A stretch of 15,481 nucleotides of DNA from an uncultured Bacteroidales bacterium (GTDB lineage: Bacteria; Bacteroidota; Bacteroidia; Bacteroidales; F082). Each line of letters starts with the position of its first letter. The first letter of the stretch is position 1. The DNA is taken from positions 1 through 15,481 of the forward strand of contig CALAZZ010000138.1 of the NCBI GenBank assembly GCA_937926515.1, in the 5' to 3' direction. Position numbers and translations under genes: made by a program. The notes under the pieces are model-generated. The model was given only the letters and a program-made list of their open reading frames with translations, did not search any database and had not been told where the DNA came from. Positions 1 through 6,870 of the stretch are shown here, piece after piece.

Positions 1-24
1 AGAAAGAAGAAAAATGGATTTTAT

Positions 25-48
25 GTCCTTTTGTTTTGGCAAAAGGAC
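25..48 (-). terminator. perfect 9-bp hairpin downstream of the cytochrome pair, possible terminator
   Basis: Bases 25-33 (GTCCTTTTG) and 40-48 (CAAAAGGAC) form a perfect 9-bp stem around a 6-base loop. It lies about 75 bases past the stop of the last minus-strand gene. Read on the minus strand, the stem is followed by an A/T-rich stretch, but there is no uninterrupted T run directly after it, so it is not a textbook intrinsic terminator. Its position after two co-oriented genes makes 3'-end formation the simplest role; the direction is inferred. Confidence 0.4.
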
Positions 49-124
49 GATCTGCAGGCTGGCGGAGTAAAGACAGCCATACCGAAAGCTTCAACAGTAT
101 GTCCAAAGGTTTTTTTGGATTTTC

Positions 125-586
125 TTATTCCAACAAAGCCTCGGCATAGGATTCGGCCCAGCGGATGATCAAATCCCTTTGTTCCATGCTCAGTCTGGCG
201 TCCGCATGAATAACCTTATAAATGGGCAGCGGCATGGTTTCTTCGCTCACCTCTTCGGCGATATCGGCCAGCAGCTTCAGCTGGTCTCTTAATGACAGAC
301 TTCCCCATGTACTGAAATCAAGCTCGTTGCGTCCTTCCCTGATGTCTTTGGCCACCAACCATGAAGTGGGTGCCAGAGAGGCATACCAGGGATAGTTGAC
401 GTATTGCGAGTGACAATCATAACAGGCATTTTTAAGATGAACACCGACTTTATCCGGGATATCAGCGATTTCAAAAATATCCAGGCCCTTCACCGGTTTA
501 TTGCCGGGCATATCATTGGGGATGAACTGGATCAGCACAAAAGCAAGCAGCAGGGCAATCCAAACGTTCCTGAATTTTTTTTTCAT
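125..586 (-). CDS. Haem_bd-family small c-type cytochrome (haem-binding domain protein)
   Basis: This 153-residue protein has an N-terminal hydrophobic segment (about residues 8-22, after a KKK-R basic start) that should act as a signal anchor or uncleaved signal peptide. The haem-binding part would then lie in the periplasm. A single CxxCH haem c motif is visible (C55, C58, H59, in the context ACYDCHS). A downstream methionine in a MPLP context (M118) is a plausible distal haem ligand. The length, the NYPWY-type segment after the haem motif and the C-terminal helix (RDLIIRWAE) fit the Haem_bd family, which is common in Bacteroidota. The electron-transfer partner is unknown. It starts 8 bases after the stop of the upstream paralogue, so the two form one operon. 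The start at 586 is chosen because it immediately precedes the basic and hydrophobic leader. Confidence 0.85.
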   Translation of the reverse strand: MKKKFRNVWIALLLAFVLIQFIPNDMPGNKPVKGLDIFEIADIPDKVGVHLKNACYDCHSQYVNYPWYASLAPTSWLVAKDIREGRNELDFSTWGSLSLRDQLKLLADIAEEVSEETMPLPIYKVIHADARLSMEQRDLIIRWAESYAEALLE

Positions 587-594
587 CAGTCCTG

Positions 595-1008
595 CTATTT
601 TAGAAGTGCGTCGGCAGTATTGTCGGCCCAGGCCTTTAAATTTTCAGCCTCTTCTGCTGTCAGTGCTTTGTCGGGATATTTGTCGAGAAATTTTTGTGGT
701 GGCATATCACCGCTTTCTACCACTTCCACGATTTTGCCAAGGGCAGCAACCAGTTTGGCTTTTGACAACTCGTGCATCTGATCAATCAACAGTTTCTTTT
801 TGGCTTTGTCTGAAGTGGCATCCACATTGTGGCAGCCAAAACAGGATTTGTCGATAATGGTTTGAATATCCTCCTGAATCACAAATGTTTCTTCTGAATT
901 CGACATCGATTTTTCGGGATGCACATCAGCCTGAAAAGCGGTCAATAGCAAAAAAGCAATAGCTGTCACGGCGGCCATCGACAGCATCATTATACTTTGT
1001 TTTCTCAT
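595..1008 (-). CDS. Haem_bd-like small c-type cytochrome, exported
   Basis: From the ATG at 1008 the protein is 137 residues. An in-frame ATG at 1041 would add 11 residues, but the 1008 start directly gives a typical leader (MRKQ followed by a hydrophobic stretch to about residue 25), and the predicted promoter overlaps the longer version. One CxxCH haem c motif is present (C56, C59, H60). A MPP motif (M102) lies about 42 residues downstream and could supply the sixth haem ligand. The C-terminus (LKAWADNTADALL) resembles the end of the neighbouring cytochrome, suggesting an old duplication. It is the first gene of a two-gene operon. It is likely periplasmic and involved in electron transfer; the exact partner cannot be seen. 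It ends with TAG. Confidence 0.82.
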   Translation of the reverse strand: MRKQSIMMLSMAAVTAIAFLLLTAFQADVHPEKSMSNSEETFVIQEDIQTIIDKSCFGCHNVDATSDKAKKKLLIDQMHELSKAKLVAALGKIVEVVESGDMPPQKFLDKYPDKALTAEEAENLKAWADNTADALLK

Positions 1009-1038
1009 GTTGGTATAAGTTTGGTGAATATTTCCGCA

Positions 1039-1046
1039 CAAAGATA
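1039..1046 (-). promoter_or_regulatory. Bacteroidota-type -7 promoter element (TATCTTTG) for the cytochrome operon
   Basis: On the minus strand the bases read TATCTTTG, an exact match to the TAnnTTTG -7 consensus of Bacteroidota primary sigma factor promoters. It sits about 30 bases before the ATG at 1008, giving a predicted leader of roughly 25 bases. A TTTG occurs upstream at 1061-1058, but the spacing of 11 bases is shorter than the usual 19-21, so the -33 element is not convincing. The assignment rests on the -7 match and the position. Confidence 0.5.
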
Positions 1047-1111
1047 TATTTTCAAATCAAAAACAGGGTGAAAATTAATTTTTCAGGTGGAGGGAGACGA
1101 AGGCAGTTTGG

Positions 1112-1133
1112 TTCAAGATTCAAGATTCAAAGA
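1112..1133. repeat. short tandem repeat, three TTCAAGA-like units
   Basis: Two exact 7-base units (1112-1118 and 1119-1125) and a third with one extra A (1126-1133) lie in the roughly 250-base gap between the cytochrome operon and the peptidase gene. No gene is credible in this gap, although a 63-codon frame exists on the plus strand. The repeat sits at the inferred downstream edge of the defence-type gene block, so it may mark a rearrangement boundary; that is speculative. Confidence 0.4.
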
Positions 1134-1297
1134 TTGCTGTTTGTTGGCAGTTGGTCACGACAATAGGAGAGTGGTTGGCGAAAGGCAGACGCTTCTGCCC
1201 TATTTGACCAAACCATACAGCCTGAAAAAACATGATCCGGCACCCTGTTGTTTGTGTCAATCGCATATTGTTTATTGACTTTTACATTTTGATGGGA

Positions 1298-1885
1298 TCA
1301 TTTATTTGAGAACCATATATATTCAGTGATGTCGTTAGTATTAAGAAAATCGATGAATTCAATTTGATTGCAATTTGGATCACGGATGAAGTACCCATCA
1401 TTTGTATCAAAGCCTATAACAACGGCATGCGAATTTGGTGAAACCGGGAATAAAACCATTGCAAGTCCGCCTTCCATTTTCAAATTATCTCGCAGTTGAT
1501 CTCTGTCATTTTCAGGAATATGTCCAAACTTAATTGCATCTTTACCTTTGATTTTGCAATAATTTTTTGTTGCGAGTGCATCTGTATCGTGCAGGTTAGC
1601 GATATAGTTAAAACCTCTGATGTCACCATTGCTGCGACAATATTCATGATATTTCTCAGAAATCATGTCTTCTACTACTTTTTGCCGGTCATTCCCATGA
1701 GTTGTGGTTAACTGGGTTTTGATTTTTTTAGAAAATCCTGGAAACTGCTTTATTACTTTGGGATAGATGTCTTTGTGAGTAATTATATTCTTCGAAAAGT
1801 AATTAATAATGATACTGTAGGACGCGAACATGCAAATGTTGCCAGCCTGTTGATAGCTTGTATTGATTTTCTTAGCTTCTATCAT
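1298..1885 (-). CDS. C39-like / papain-fold cysteine peptidase, standalone
   Basis: A 195-residue protein with no signal peptide, so probably cytoplasmic. The arrangement matches a papain-like C39 peptidase fold. A glutamine pair (Q12/Q13) comes just before C18 in QQAGNICMFAS, which is the oxyanion Q and nucleophile C pattern. H153 follows in NSHAVVIGFD, and D169 or N171 in the IRDPN segment completes the triad order Q-C-H-D/N. The last ~55 residues alternate like the beta-strand half of this fold. It is a bare catalytic domain with no ABC-transporter parts, so it is not a bacteriocin exporter. It lies 83 bases after the AlbA_2 regulator gene and shares its orientation, so it may belong to the defence block or to an orphan cassette. 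The substrate is unknown. The family call is moderate because overall similarity is judged from motifs only. Confidence 0.65.
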   Translation of the reverse strand: MIEAKKINTSYQQAGNICMFASYSIIINYFSKNIITHKDIYPKVIKQFPGFSKKIKTQLTTTHGNDRQKVVEDMISEKYHEYCRSNGDIRGFNYIANLHDTDALATKNYCKIKGKDAIKFGHIPENDRDQLRDNLKMEGGLAMVLFPVSPNSHAVVIGFDTNDGYFIRDPNCNQIEFIDFLNTNDITEYIWFSNK

Positions 1886-1968
1886 AATAGTTTATAAATT
1901 AATGTTTTAATACTCCTTGTTTGTGCTATTCTACAGATTAGATGTGTTACTTCTAAGGTTGTCCATTT

Positions 1969-3504
1969 TTAATTGGGGTTTTTCAATAGATTTAGAAAAG
2001 CGATCCCTTTGGATGTAATCCTGTACTTCTGTCTGGAGCTTTTTGGTTTTTCCGGACTAGTCCATTCTATCAAACCATCTTCTCTTAGTTTATTTACAAT
2101 GGTATACAACTGACCTGAAATTGATTTTTGCCCCAGCGCTTCTGAAAGTTCTTTTGTTGACGAGGTTCTTTCTTTTACCAACTTTAATACTTTCCCATAC
2201 AATGACTCGTGCTGTAACTCCTGCTGCAGCTCGTGCTGTAACTCCTGCTGCAACTCCTGCTGCAACTCCTGCTGTAACTCCTGCTGTAACTCCTGCTGTA
2301 ACTCCTGCTGTAACTCCTGCTGTAACTCCTGCTCCTGTTGGTAGTTTTTCTTTAAGAATACCACCCGAAAAGACAATCCAGGTTCTTTCCACTGAAACTC
2401 TATTTCAGGATATTGCTGTAATTCATCTGCTATCAGTTTTAAGCCATTTCCCCATTGCTCGATTATGCCAAGCCGTTTGAAGACAGGTGCCAGAATTTTG
2501 TTGCGAATATCAGACTGGCCGGCAAGCATTTCACTATAATCAACTGTTGGCGGTAGGGTTCCTGGGCTGGTAATTTCAATCTTGTCGTCAAAAATGGCGA
2601 TTTTAATATCCTTTCCGGTGAGCGAGTAATCGCGGTGGATCACTGCATTGCGAATTGCTTCGCGTATGGCAATTACCGGATATTCCCAGCGGTCGTTTCT
2701 GTAAACACCTGTATAGTCGGTGGAGCCTTCTGAAATGTGTCGAAGTACGAACTTATAGGCTTGCTCTGGCTGTAAAGCAAGGCTCACATTGATGGCTTTC
2801 TGGTCAATGAAATTTCCGGGCGCAGTTCCCTTGAACCTTGCACATTCAACCTTTGCATAAGGGAAGAGTTGTAGTCGCAACTCATCATCCGATAAGAGAA
2901 TCAACGCGTTGGTTGGAAGATTTTTATTTTGTTCGGTGCGGAAAAGCTCCAGTTTCTTTAAAGCCTGACGCATAAGTTCTTCACCCGTTTTCTCCTGGAA
3001 AAATTCTTTAAACGAAGCTATGTTGACCTGATCAATGGTTTTGGTAAAAACCAGTTCACTGTCGAAGGAAATATTTTGCCTTTGCCTCTTGAGTTCTTCA
3101 ATGATTTCACGGGAAGCCAGACGATTGCTCGAGCCAACTCGTATATAAGTGCCTTCTTCGATGGTTGACTGCTTAAGATGATAAGGTGGTGCGCTACCCT
3201 TAAATATGAGTACTTGTATGATTGATTTGCCATCATGACGTAAAAAGGATATCTCCGGGAGAATTACCGGTTCGCATAAATCATGAATGATGTTGCTGAT
3301 CCTTTCTTCCGTCTTAAATAAGAGGTTTTCATCAATTCCGATAACCTGACGGGGAGTATCCTGGATTCCCACGTAGATCGTGCCGCCCGCATCATTTGCA
3401 AACGCAATAGCCGTTTTGGCAATATCAGTGCGCGAAGTGATTTCGCGTTTAAACTCCAGTTTGCGTCCTTCAAGTTGTTGCAGTATTTGGCTGATTTTTG
3501 ACAT
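1969..3504 (-). CDS. AlbA_2 (Schlafen-like) domain, RecG-like ATP-binding transcriptional regulator
   Basis: From the ATG at 3504 the protein has 511 residues. An in-frame ATG at 3546 adds 14 residues that do not fit the family; MSKISQ is the natural beginning. The N-terminal AlbA_2/Schlafen domain (about 5-140) carries the LEFKRE motif (E17, K19) and the AFANDAGGTIYVGI core (34-47). A C-terminal GHKL-type ATPase-like region follows, with REAIRNAVIHRDYS (281-294), ITSPGTLP (311-318) and the RLGIIEQWGNGL signature (344-355), as in proteins annotated 'RecG-like' although they are not helicases. A pure ELQQ repeat (393-432) links this to a winged-helix-like C-terminus (about 440-505) ending SKGIAFLNLL. 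Members of this family are usually DNA-binding regulators and occur often in defence and mobile regions. It starts 55 bases after the chimeric ORF and could be co-transcribed with it. No strong ribosome binding site is seen, as is usual in this phylum. Confidence 0.88.
   Translation of the reverse strand: MSKISQILQQLEGRKLEFKREITSRTDIAKTAIAFANDAGGTIYVGIQDTPRQVIGIDENLLFKTEERISNIIHDLCEPVILPEISFLRHDGKSIIQVLIFKGSAPPYHLKQSTIEEGTYIRVGSSNRLASREIIEELKRQRQNISFDSELVFTKTIDQVNIASFKEFFQEKTGEELMRQALKKLELFRTEQNKNLPTNALILLSDDELRLQLFPYAKVECARFKGTAPGNFIDQKAINVSLALQPEQAYKFVLRHISEGSTDYTGVYRNDRWEYPVIAIREAIRNAVIHRDYSLTGKDIKIAIFDDKIEITSPGTLPPTVDYSEMLAGQSDIRNKILAPVFKRLGIIEQWGNGLKLIADELQQYPEIEFQWKEPGLSFRVVFLKKNYQQEQELQQELQQELQQELQQELQQELQQELQQELQHELQQELQHESLYGKVLKLVKERTSSTKELSEALGQKSISGQLYTIVNKLREDGLIEWTSPEKPKSSRQKYRITSKGIAFLNLLKNPN
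2209..2328 (-). repeat. ten 12-bp tandem units encoding ELQQ/ELQH
   Basis: Ten contiguous 12-base units can be read directly. The last five on the plus strand (2269-2328) are identical CTGCTGTAACTC. The other five differ by one to three bases, changing Q to H twice and otherwise silently. They encode a 40-residue (ELQQ)n tract between the ATPase-like region and the winged helix of the regulator. Unit length is a multiple of three, so copy-number changes keep the frame. The uniform block at one end and the diverged block at the other suggest recent expansion by slippage. The tract is predicted to be helical or coiled coil, with charge at every fourth residue. Confidence 0.95.
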
Positions 3505-3559
3505 TACGTTATGAATGGTTAAGTTACTGATTAAACAAATCCCCATACCCCACCTCCGG

Positions 3560-4057
3560 TTATTTGGCTTTGGGGGTTGATGGCGATGGCTTCTTGTAAG
3601 TTTTATTCTTTATGCTCAAATCCCCCTGGCACTCCTCCCACACCTCCTTCAGGCGTTTTAGATGCGCTTCCATGTCCCAGGTGGGGCGGAGGCGGTCGTA
3701 GGCGGCGAGGACGAGGCGGCGGGTGCGGTATTCGCCGTGGCGGCGGATTTCTTTTGCTTTTAGCACGCGGATGGTTTCGTCGTGGGAATACGGGCCGTGC
3801 ACATCCTGTGGATCTAAGATGCAGCGCAGCTTATCGCGTTCGAGGCTGTAGGGCAGGGCGTACCAGATATAGCGTTCGGCGCGGAGCAGGGCGCGGCGAT
3901 CTTCGTCCCATTTGAAAGGGGGCAGCGGACAGATGCCGTTTTTCTTAGGTTCCCTGGCAATGAGATCATTCAGGTACCAAGGTAAGAAATCCCTGTAACT
4001 TGTTTTCAGTCCATGTGCCAGGTCGAAGCCGTTGCCGATTAGAATGAGTTTGTTCAT
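3560..4057 (-). CDS. chimeric ORF: AbiH N-terminus joined to C-terminal tail of a large DNA methylase (likely remnant)
   Basis: This 165-codon frame begins like AbiH abortive-infection proteins: residues 3-25 include LILIGNGFDLAHGLKTSY, the hallmark of that family. AbiH proteins are normally several hundred residues long, and the similarity stops at about residue 33. From about residue 44 the sequence changes to PPFKWDEDRRALLRAE, then LERDKLRCILDPQDV, then IRRHGEYRTRRLVLAAYDRL (residues 104-123). I recognise this pattern from the C-terminal tail of long Eco57I/PglX/DrmMI-type N6-adenine methylases. The intact methylase in this window ends differently, so it is not the donor. DNA for this second part (about 3640-3920) is strikingly GC-rich. 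The ATG overlaps the kinase stop by one base (TAATG), so the ORF is probably translated by coupling. It lacks the methylase catalytic domain and most of AbiH, so a fusion scar is more likely than a working enzyme. An evolved small protein cannot be excluded. Confidence 0.7.
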   Translation of the reverse strand: MNKLILIGNGFDLAHGLKTSYRDFLPWYLNDLIAREPKKNGICPLPPFKWDEDRRALLRAERYIWYALPYSLERDKLRCILDPQDVHGPYSHDETIRVLKAKEIRRHGEYRTRRLVLAAYDRLRPTWDMEAHLKRLKEVWEECQGDLSIKNKTYKKPSPSTPKAK

Positions 4058-5781
4058 TAGAAAAGTATTTTATTGCTTGTTTTTAATCTCAACTCATGGT
4101 TGCCAAAGTGAATGGTGTGTAAACCGTTGAGGAATTGTTTTTTGATTACTCTTTTTCCGTCCACATATACACCTTGGTATGATTCAAGATCATACAGCCA
4201 CACATTCGAGCTTTGATTTACAATTACAAAATGGCGGCGACTCACGGCATTACCTGAAAAAAAAGCATAATGGTTTTGATCATAGCCTTCGCGGCCAAAG
4301 GAAATAATATGATTATCATCTTCAAACTCCATCTCCTTGTAGTAAATCACCACAGTATTTGTGGATTGGCGGATGTTTTTGAAACTGTTTTCGTGAAACA
4401 ATAATTTGTCAGCAAGAAAAGGTTTCTCGTCAATTTGCCAACATATTTGGTCGTTGTTTTTAAAAACCTCGCTATTGTACCATATGAAATCAGTAGCCCT
4501 TTTTTTGATGCCTTTAATCCTTTCAAGTTTATTGGTTAGCAAGCTGAAAAGAACAAAGTTGCTTAGGAATAAATCGTTTTTTGGAAAGAGCTGACGTGCG
4601 AAGGTAGCTTGTTCCAGGCCCAGCTCCCATTTGCCCGACAGAAAATAGGCATGGAGCAATTGGTTATGTGCTTCAGGGTCAAAGAATCTTTTATTGATAT
4701 AACCTTGCAGCAGTGTGGTTGCTTTGGCGATCTCGTTTTGTTGCAAGTAGACCTCTGCCAGGGCTTTTTCCACTGGGGCTGCCATATTTATTTTCAATGC
4801 CACTTCAAATGATTGCTTTGCCAGGTCAATTTGATGCGTAGCAAGATAGTATTCACCCAGACGTATTTGGTAATTGAGATTTGCGGATGGGGCGTTTGGC
4901 AAGGTTATCAGTTTAAGCGCAGCATTCCATTTTTTTAGTTTTATAAATGTCTCAAGTTTTTGAGCAAATTTTTCATAATCAACTATATCAGCGCTAATAA
5001 TTTTTGGAATGTTTCTGTTTAGCAGGGCTAAATGAAACTCCTGCATGGTTTGGAATCGTGCTTCTGGGCTAAAGTGACAAGCCTTTAGGATGATCTGTTG
5101 TAGCCAGAGTTCCATATGCTGAACAGGTAAATCCGCGTTCCTGAGCTTTTGAAGGATTGAAAGTTTTGAATCAGAAGTAAAGGGGTGTTTGCCGGTAATG
5201 CATTCCAGGAAAGTAATCCCCAAGGCATAAATATCAACACGGGGATCGTTAATCGGAGGGTCGTCATTCAGCATTTCAGGTGCGGAATATAGGATGGTGC
5301 CAATGCTGGTATTCACTGAGCCAAAATCACTTATTTTGATGGTTTCATCATCTGTAACTAATAGATTGGCCGGTTTGATATCGTGATGCACGATGCCCTT
5401 GCCATGCAGGTAATGAAAGACTTCTGTCAGTTTGATAAAAAGCTTGACAATAAACTCTAAGTCCGGCTTTTTCTGCTGAAGGAAATTGTCGAGGCTTCCA
5501 TGGTAGCATTGTTCCATGACCAGAAAAAGGGAATCGCCGGCGCGGAAACTGGTTTTATAGCTGATGATATTTGGATGGTTGAGCTTACCTAAGGCTTTTA
5601 TTTCGCGCAGGATATAAATTTGCCTGGCCTTGCTGGCATCCTTGAGGTGTTTGATTGCGAAAAAGTTGTCCGGAATGATTTCCCTTACCAGATAGACACG
5701 TCCAAAACCACCACTGCCAAGTGTTTTAAGGTATTTATATCCTTTGTCGAGGAGTATTTGTTTGGTGTTTTCGGCAATCAT
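4057..5781 (-). CDS. Ser/Thr protein kinase with TPR-like middle and C-terminal FHA domain
   Basis: This 574-residue cytoplasmic protein has no membrane segment. The kinase domain (about 16-255) shows a glycine loop LGSGGFGRVYLV (21-32), the ATP-binding lysine K44 in FAIKHL, E60, catalytic loop HHDIKPANL (D134, N139), DFG (152-154) and APE (167-169). D183 and R242 lie in the later subdomains. HHD replaces the usual HRD, so this is a non-RD kinase. Only 12 residues separate DFG from APE, a short activation loop. Residues about 270-400 form helical TPR-like repeats. Residues about 475-570 are an FHA phosphothreonine-binding domain (GR 496-497, SRRH 514-517, then YQGVYVDG in place of NGTxVNG). 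The kinase plus FHA suggests phosphorylation and recognition within one complex. It lies 59 bases after the RhuM gene and its stop overlaps the next start, so it is part of the same transcription unit. A kinase next to a methylase and helicase recalls PglW of BREX type 2, but the architecture differs. Confidence 0.92.
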   Translation of the reverse strand: MIAENTKQILLDKGYKYLKTLGSGGFGRVYLVREIIPDNFFAIKHLKDASKARQIYILREIKALGKLNHPNIISYKTSFRAGDSLFLVMEQCYHGSLDNFLQQKKPDLEFIVKLFIKLTEVFHYLHGKGIVHHDIKPANLLVTDDETIKISDFGSVNTSIGTILYSAPEMLNDDPPINDPRVDIYALGITFLECITGKHPFTSDSKLSILQKLRNADLPVQHMELWLQQIILKACHFSPEARFQTMQEFHLALLNRNIPKIISADIVDYEKFAQKLETFIKLKKWNAALKLITLPNAPSANLNYQIRLGEYYLATHQIDLAKQSFEVALKINMAAPVEKALAEVYLQQNEIAKATTLLQGYINKRFFDPEAHNQLLHAYFLSGKWELGLEQATFARQLFPKNDLFLSNFVLFSLLTNKLERIKGIKKRATDFIWYNSEVFKNNDQICWQIDEKPFLADKLLFHENSFKNIRQSTNTVVIYYKEMEFEDDNHIISFGREGYDQNHYAFFSGNAVSRRHFVIVNQSSNVWLYDLESYQGVYVDGKRVIKKQFLNGLHTIHFGNHELRLKTSNKILF

Positions 5782-5840
5782 TATTAAAAGACATTCATTT
5801 ACTTAGATCTATTAAAGCATATATTATATTGACATAAACT

Positions 5841-6824
5841 CTATTTCTTCAACTTCTTCACTTCCTTATCAAAATCACTCTCGTACGTCTGGTCTTGCAG
5901 TATTCTGAATTTGTCATATTCCTGTTCGGCTTTAAGGCGGGCTTCCAGCATCGAGACCTTGCCCTTATCTTTTAGGATGGGGTAATTGGAAAGCTCCAAA
6001 AAGCTGTCCAAAAATTTTGCCCACTGCTGCATGTTGAAGGCAAAACCACGCTGTGCATTGTTTTCGGCTAAATCAATGTAAGCAGAAATGATGCGGTTGA
6101 GTTCGCTGATGTGCTGGTGCGAGAGATAGTTTTTTGCCACCGCAACATCACTTTTCAGAATCTTGCCATCGGGAGCAGCTTTCCAGGTTTTTAAACCCAT
6201 ATAAAGTTTGGTGGCATCGGCCTCGGTATAAATGATTTCTGCTGCGGTTTGACCCGTAATAGCCCAATGCAATTTGTTTTGCACCGCTGCAAAGAAGTTT
6301 CGGGTTTGCTCGCTGTGTTTGTCGTAATCGGTGCTGAGGGCATACAAGTCGGTAATTTTTTGATAGAACCTGCGTTCGCTGGCACGAATTTCCCTGATAC
6401 GTTCAAGCAATTCATCAAAGTAGTCCTGGCCAAAATGCTTGCCTTGTTTCAGGCGTTCATCGTCAATGATAAAACCTTTGATGATAAACTCGTTGAGGGT
6501 GGTAGTAGCCCATTTTCGAAATTCCGTTGCTTGTAAAGAATTAACCCTATAGCCAACGGCCAAAATTGCCTCAAGGCGGTAAAAGTTGGTAACATAATTC
6601 TTGCCGTCAGCGGCAGTTGTTTCCATTTTGGAAATAACTGAATCAGGAAGTAACTCTTCCGTTGCGAAGATATTTCTCAGGTGTTTGTTCACAGCCGGTA
6701 CCTTTACGCCAAACAATTCCGCCATCGCTTTTTGTGTAAGCCAGAAAGTGCCCTCATGGAAGTGAACCGAAACATTTACTTTTTTATCCAGGGTGCGGAA
6801 TAACAAGAGGTTGTGTGCTTTCAT
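5841..6824 (-). CDS. rhuM: RhuM family protein
   Basis: A 327-residue protein closely matching the RhuM (Virulence_RhuM) family over its whole length. The N-terminal DNA-binding-like part contains FWLTQKAMAELFGV (27-40) and FYRLEAILAVGYRVNS (81-96), followed by FRKWAT (102-107). The middle holds ERIREIRASERRFYQKITDLY (141-161) and then the YTEADATKLYMGL segment. RhuM was named from a Salmonella pathogenicity island; its biochemical role is unknown. It is often found beside restriction-modification genes, and the N-terminus resembles phage Bro/KilA-type regulators. It sits 46 bases after the methylase stop. The start region is duplicated: ATGAAAGCA occurs at 6835 and again at 6824. The upstream copy opens a four-codon frame (MKAK) whose TGA overlaps the real ATG, which could couple translation. 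The symbol reflects the family only. Confidence 0.9.
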   Translation of the reverse strand: MKAHNLLLFRTLDKKVNVSVHFHEGTFWLTQKAMAELFGVKVPAVNKHLRNIFATEELLPDSVISKMETTAADGKNYVTNFYRLEAILAVGYRVNSLQATEFRKWATTTLNEFIIKGFIIDDERLKQGKHFGQDYFDELLERIREIRASERRFYQKITDLYALSTDYDKHSEQTRNFFAAVQNKLHWAITGQTAAEIIYTEADATKLYMGLKTWKAAPDGKILKSDVAVAKNYLSHQHISELNRIISAYIDLAENNAQRGFAFNMQQWAKFLDSFLELSNYPILKDKGKVSMLEARLKAEQEYDKFRILQDQTYESDFDKEVKKLKK

Positions 6825-6843
6825 TTTGCTTTCATTTTAAAAC

Positions 6844-6865
6844 CTTTACAATTTATACTGTAAAG
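6844..6865 (-). promoter_or_regulatory. inverted repeat between methylase stop and RhuM start
   Basis: CTTTACA (6844-6850) and TGTAAAG (6859-6865) form a perfect 7-bp inverted repeat around 8 bases. On the minus strand it starts 5 bases after the methylase stop, is followed by GGTTTTAAAATG and ends about 20 bases before the RhuM start. It could be a weak terminator or attenuator, an RNA-processing site or a regulator's operator. The stem is A/T-rich and the following T run has only four bases, so strong termination is unlikely. Confidence 0.4.
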
Positions 6866-6870
6866 CACTT

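Noticed and set aside
1256..1279. GTCAAT / ATTGAC inverted repeat after the peptidase gene
   Set aside because: Only 6 bp with a 12-base loop and no T run; expected by chance at this length.
2209..2328. Possible CRISPR-like array because of regular repeats
   Set aside because: Units are 12 bp, contiguous and without spacers, and sit in frame inside a coding region.
2121..2480. Plus-strand frame encoding VTPA repeats
   Set aside because: It is the antisense reading of the 12-bp ELQQ minisatellite in the AlbA_2 regulator; long frames are expected from such repeats.
1969..3504. RecG helicase
   Set aside because: The RecG-like label applies to the C-terminal ATPase-like motif only. There are no helicase Walker or DExH motifs, and the N-terminus is AlbA_2.
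3577..3915. Plus-strand frame rich in Gly and Arg
   Set aside because: Shadow of the GC-rich part of the chimeric ORF; low-complexity composition and no domain.
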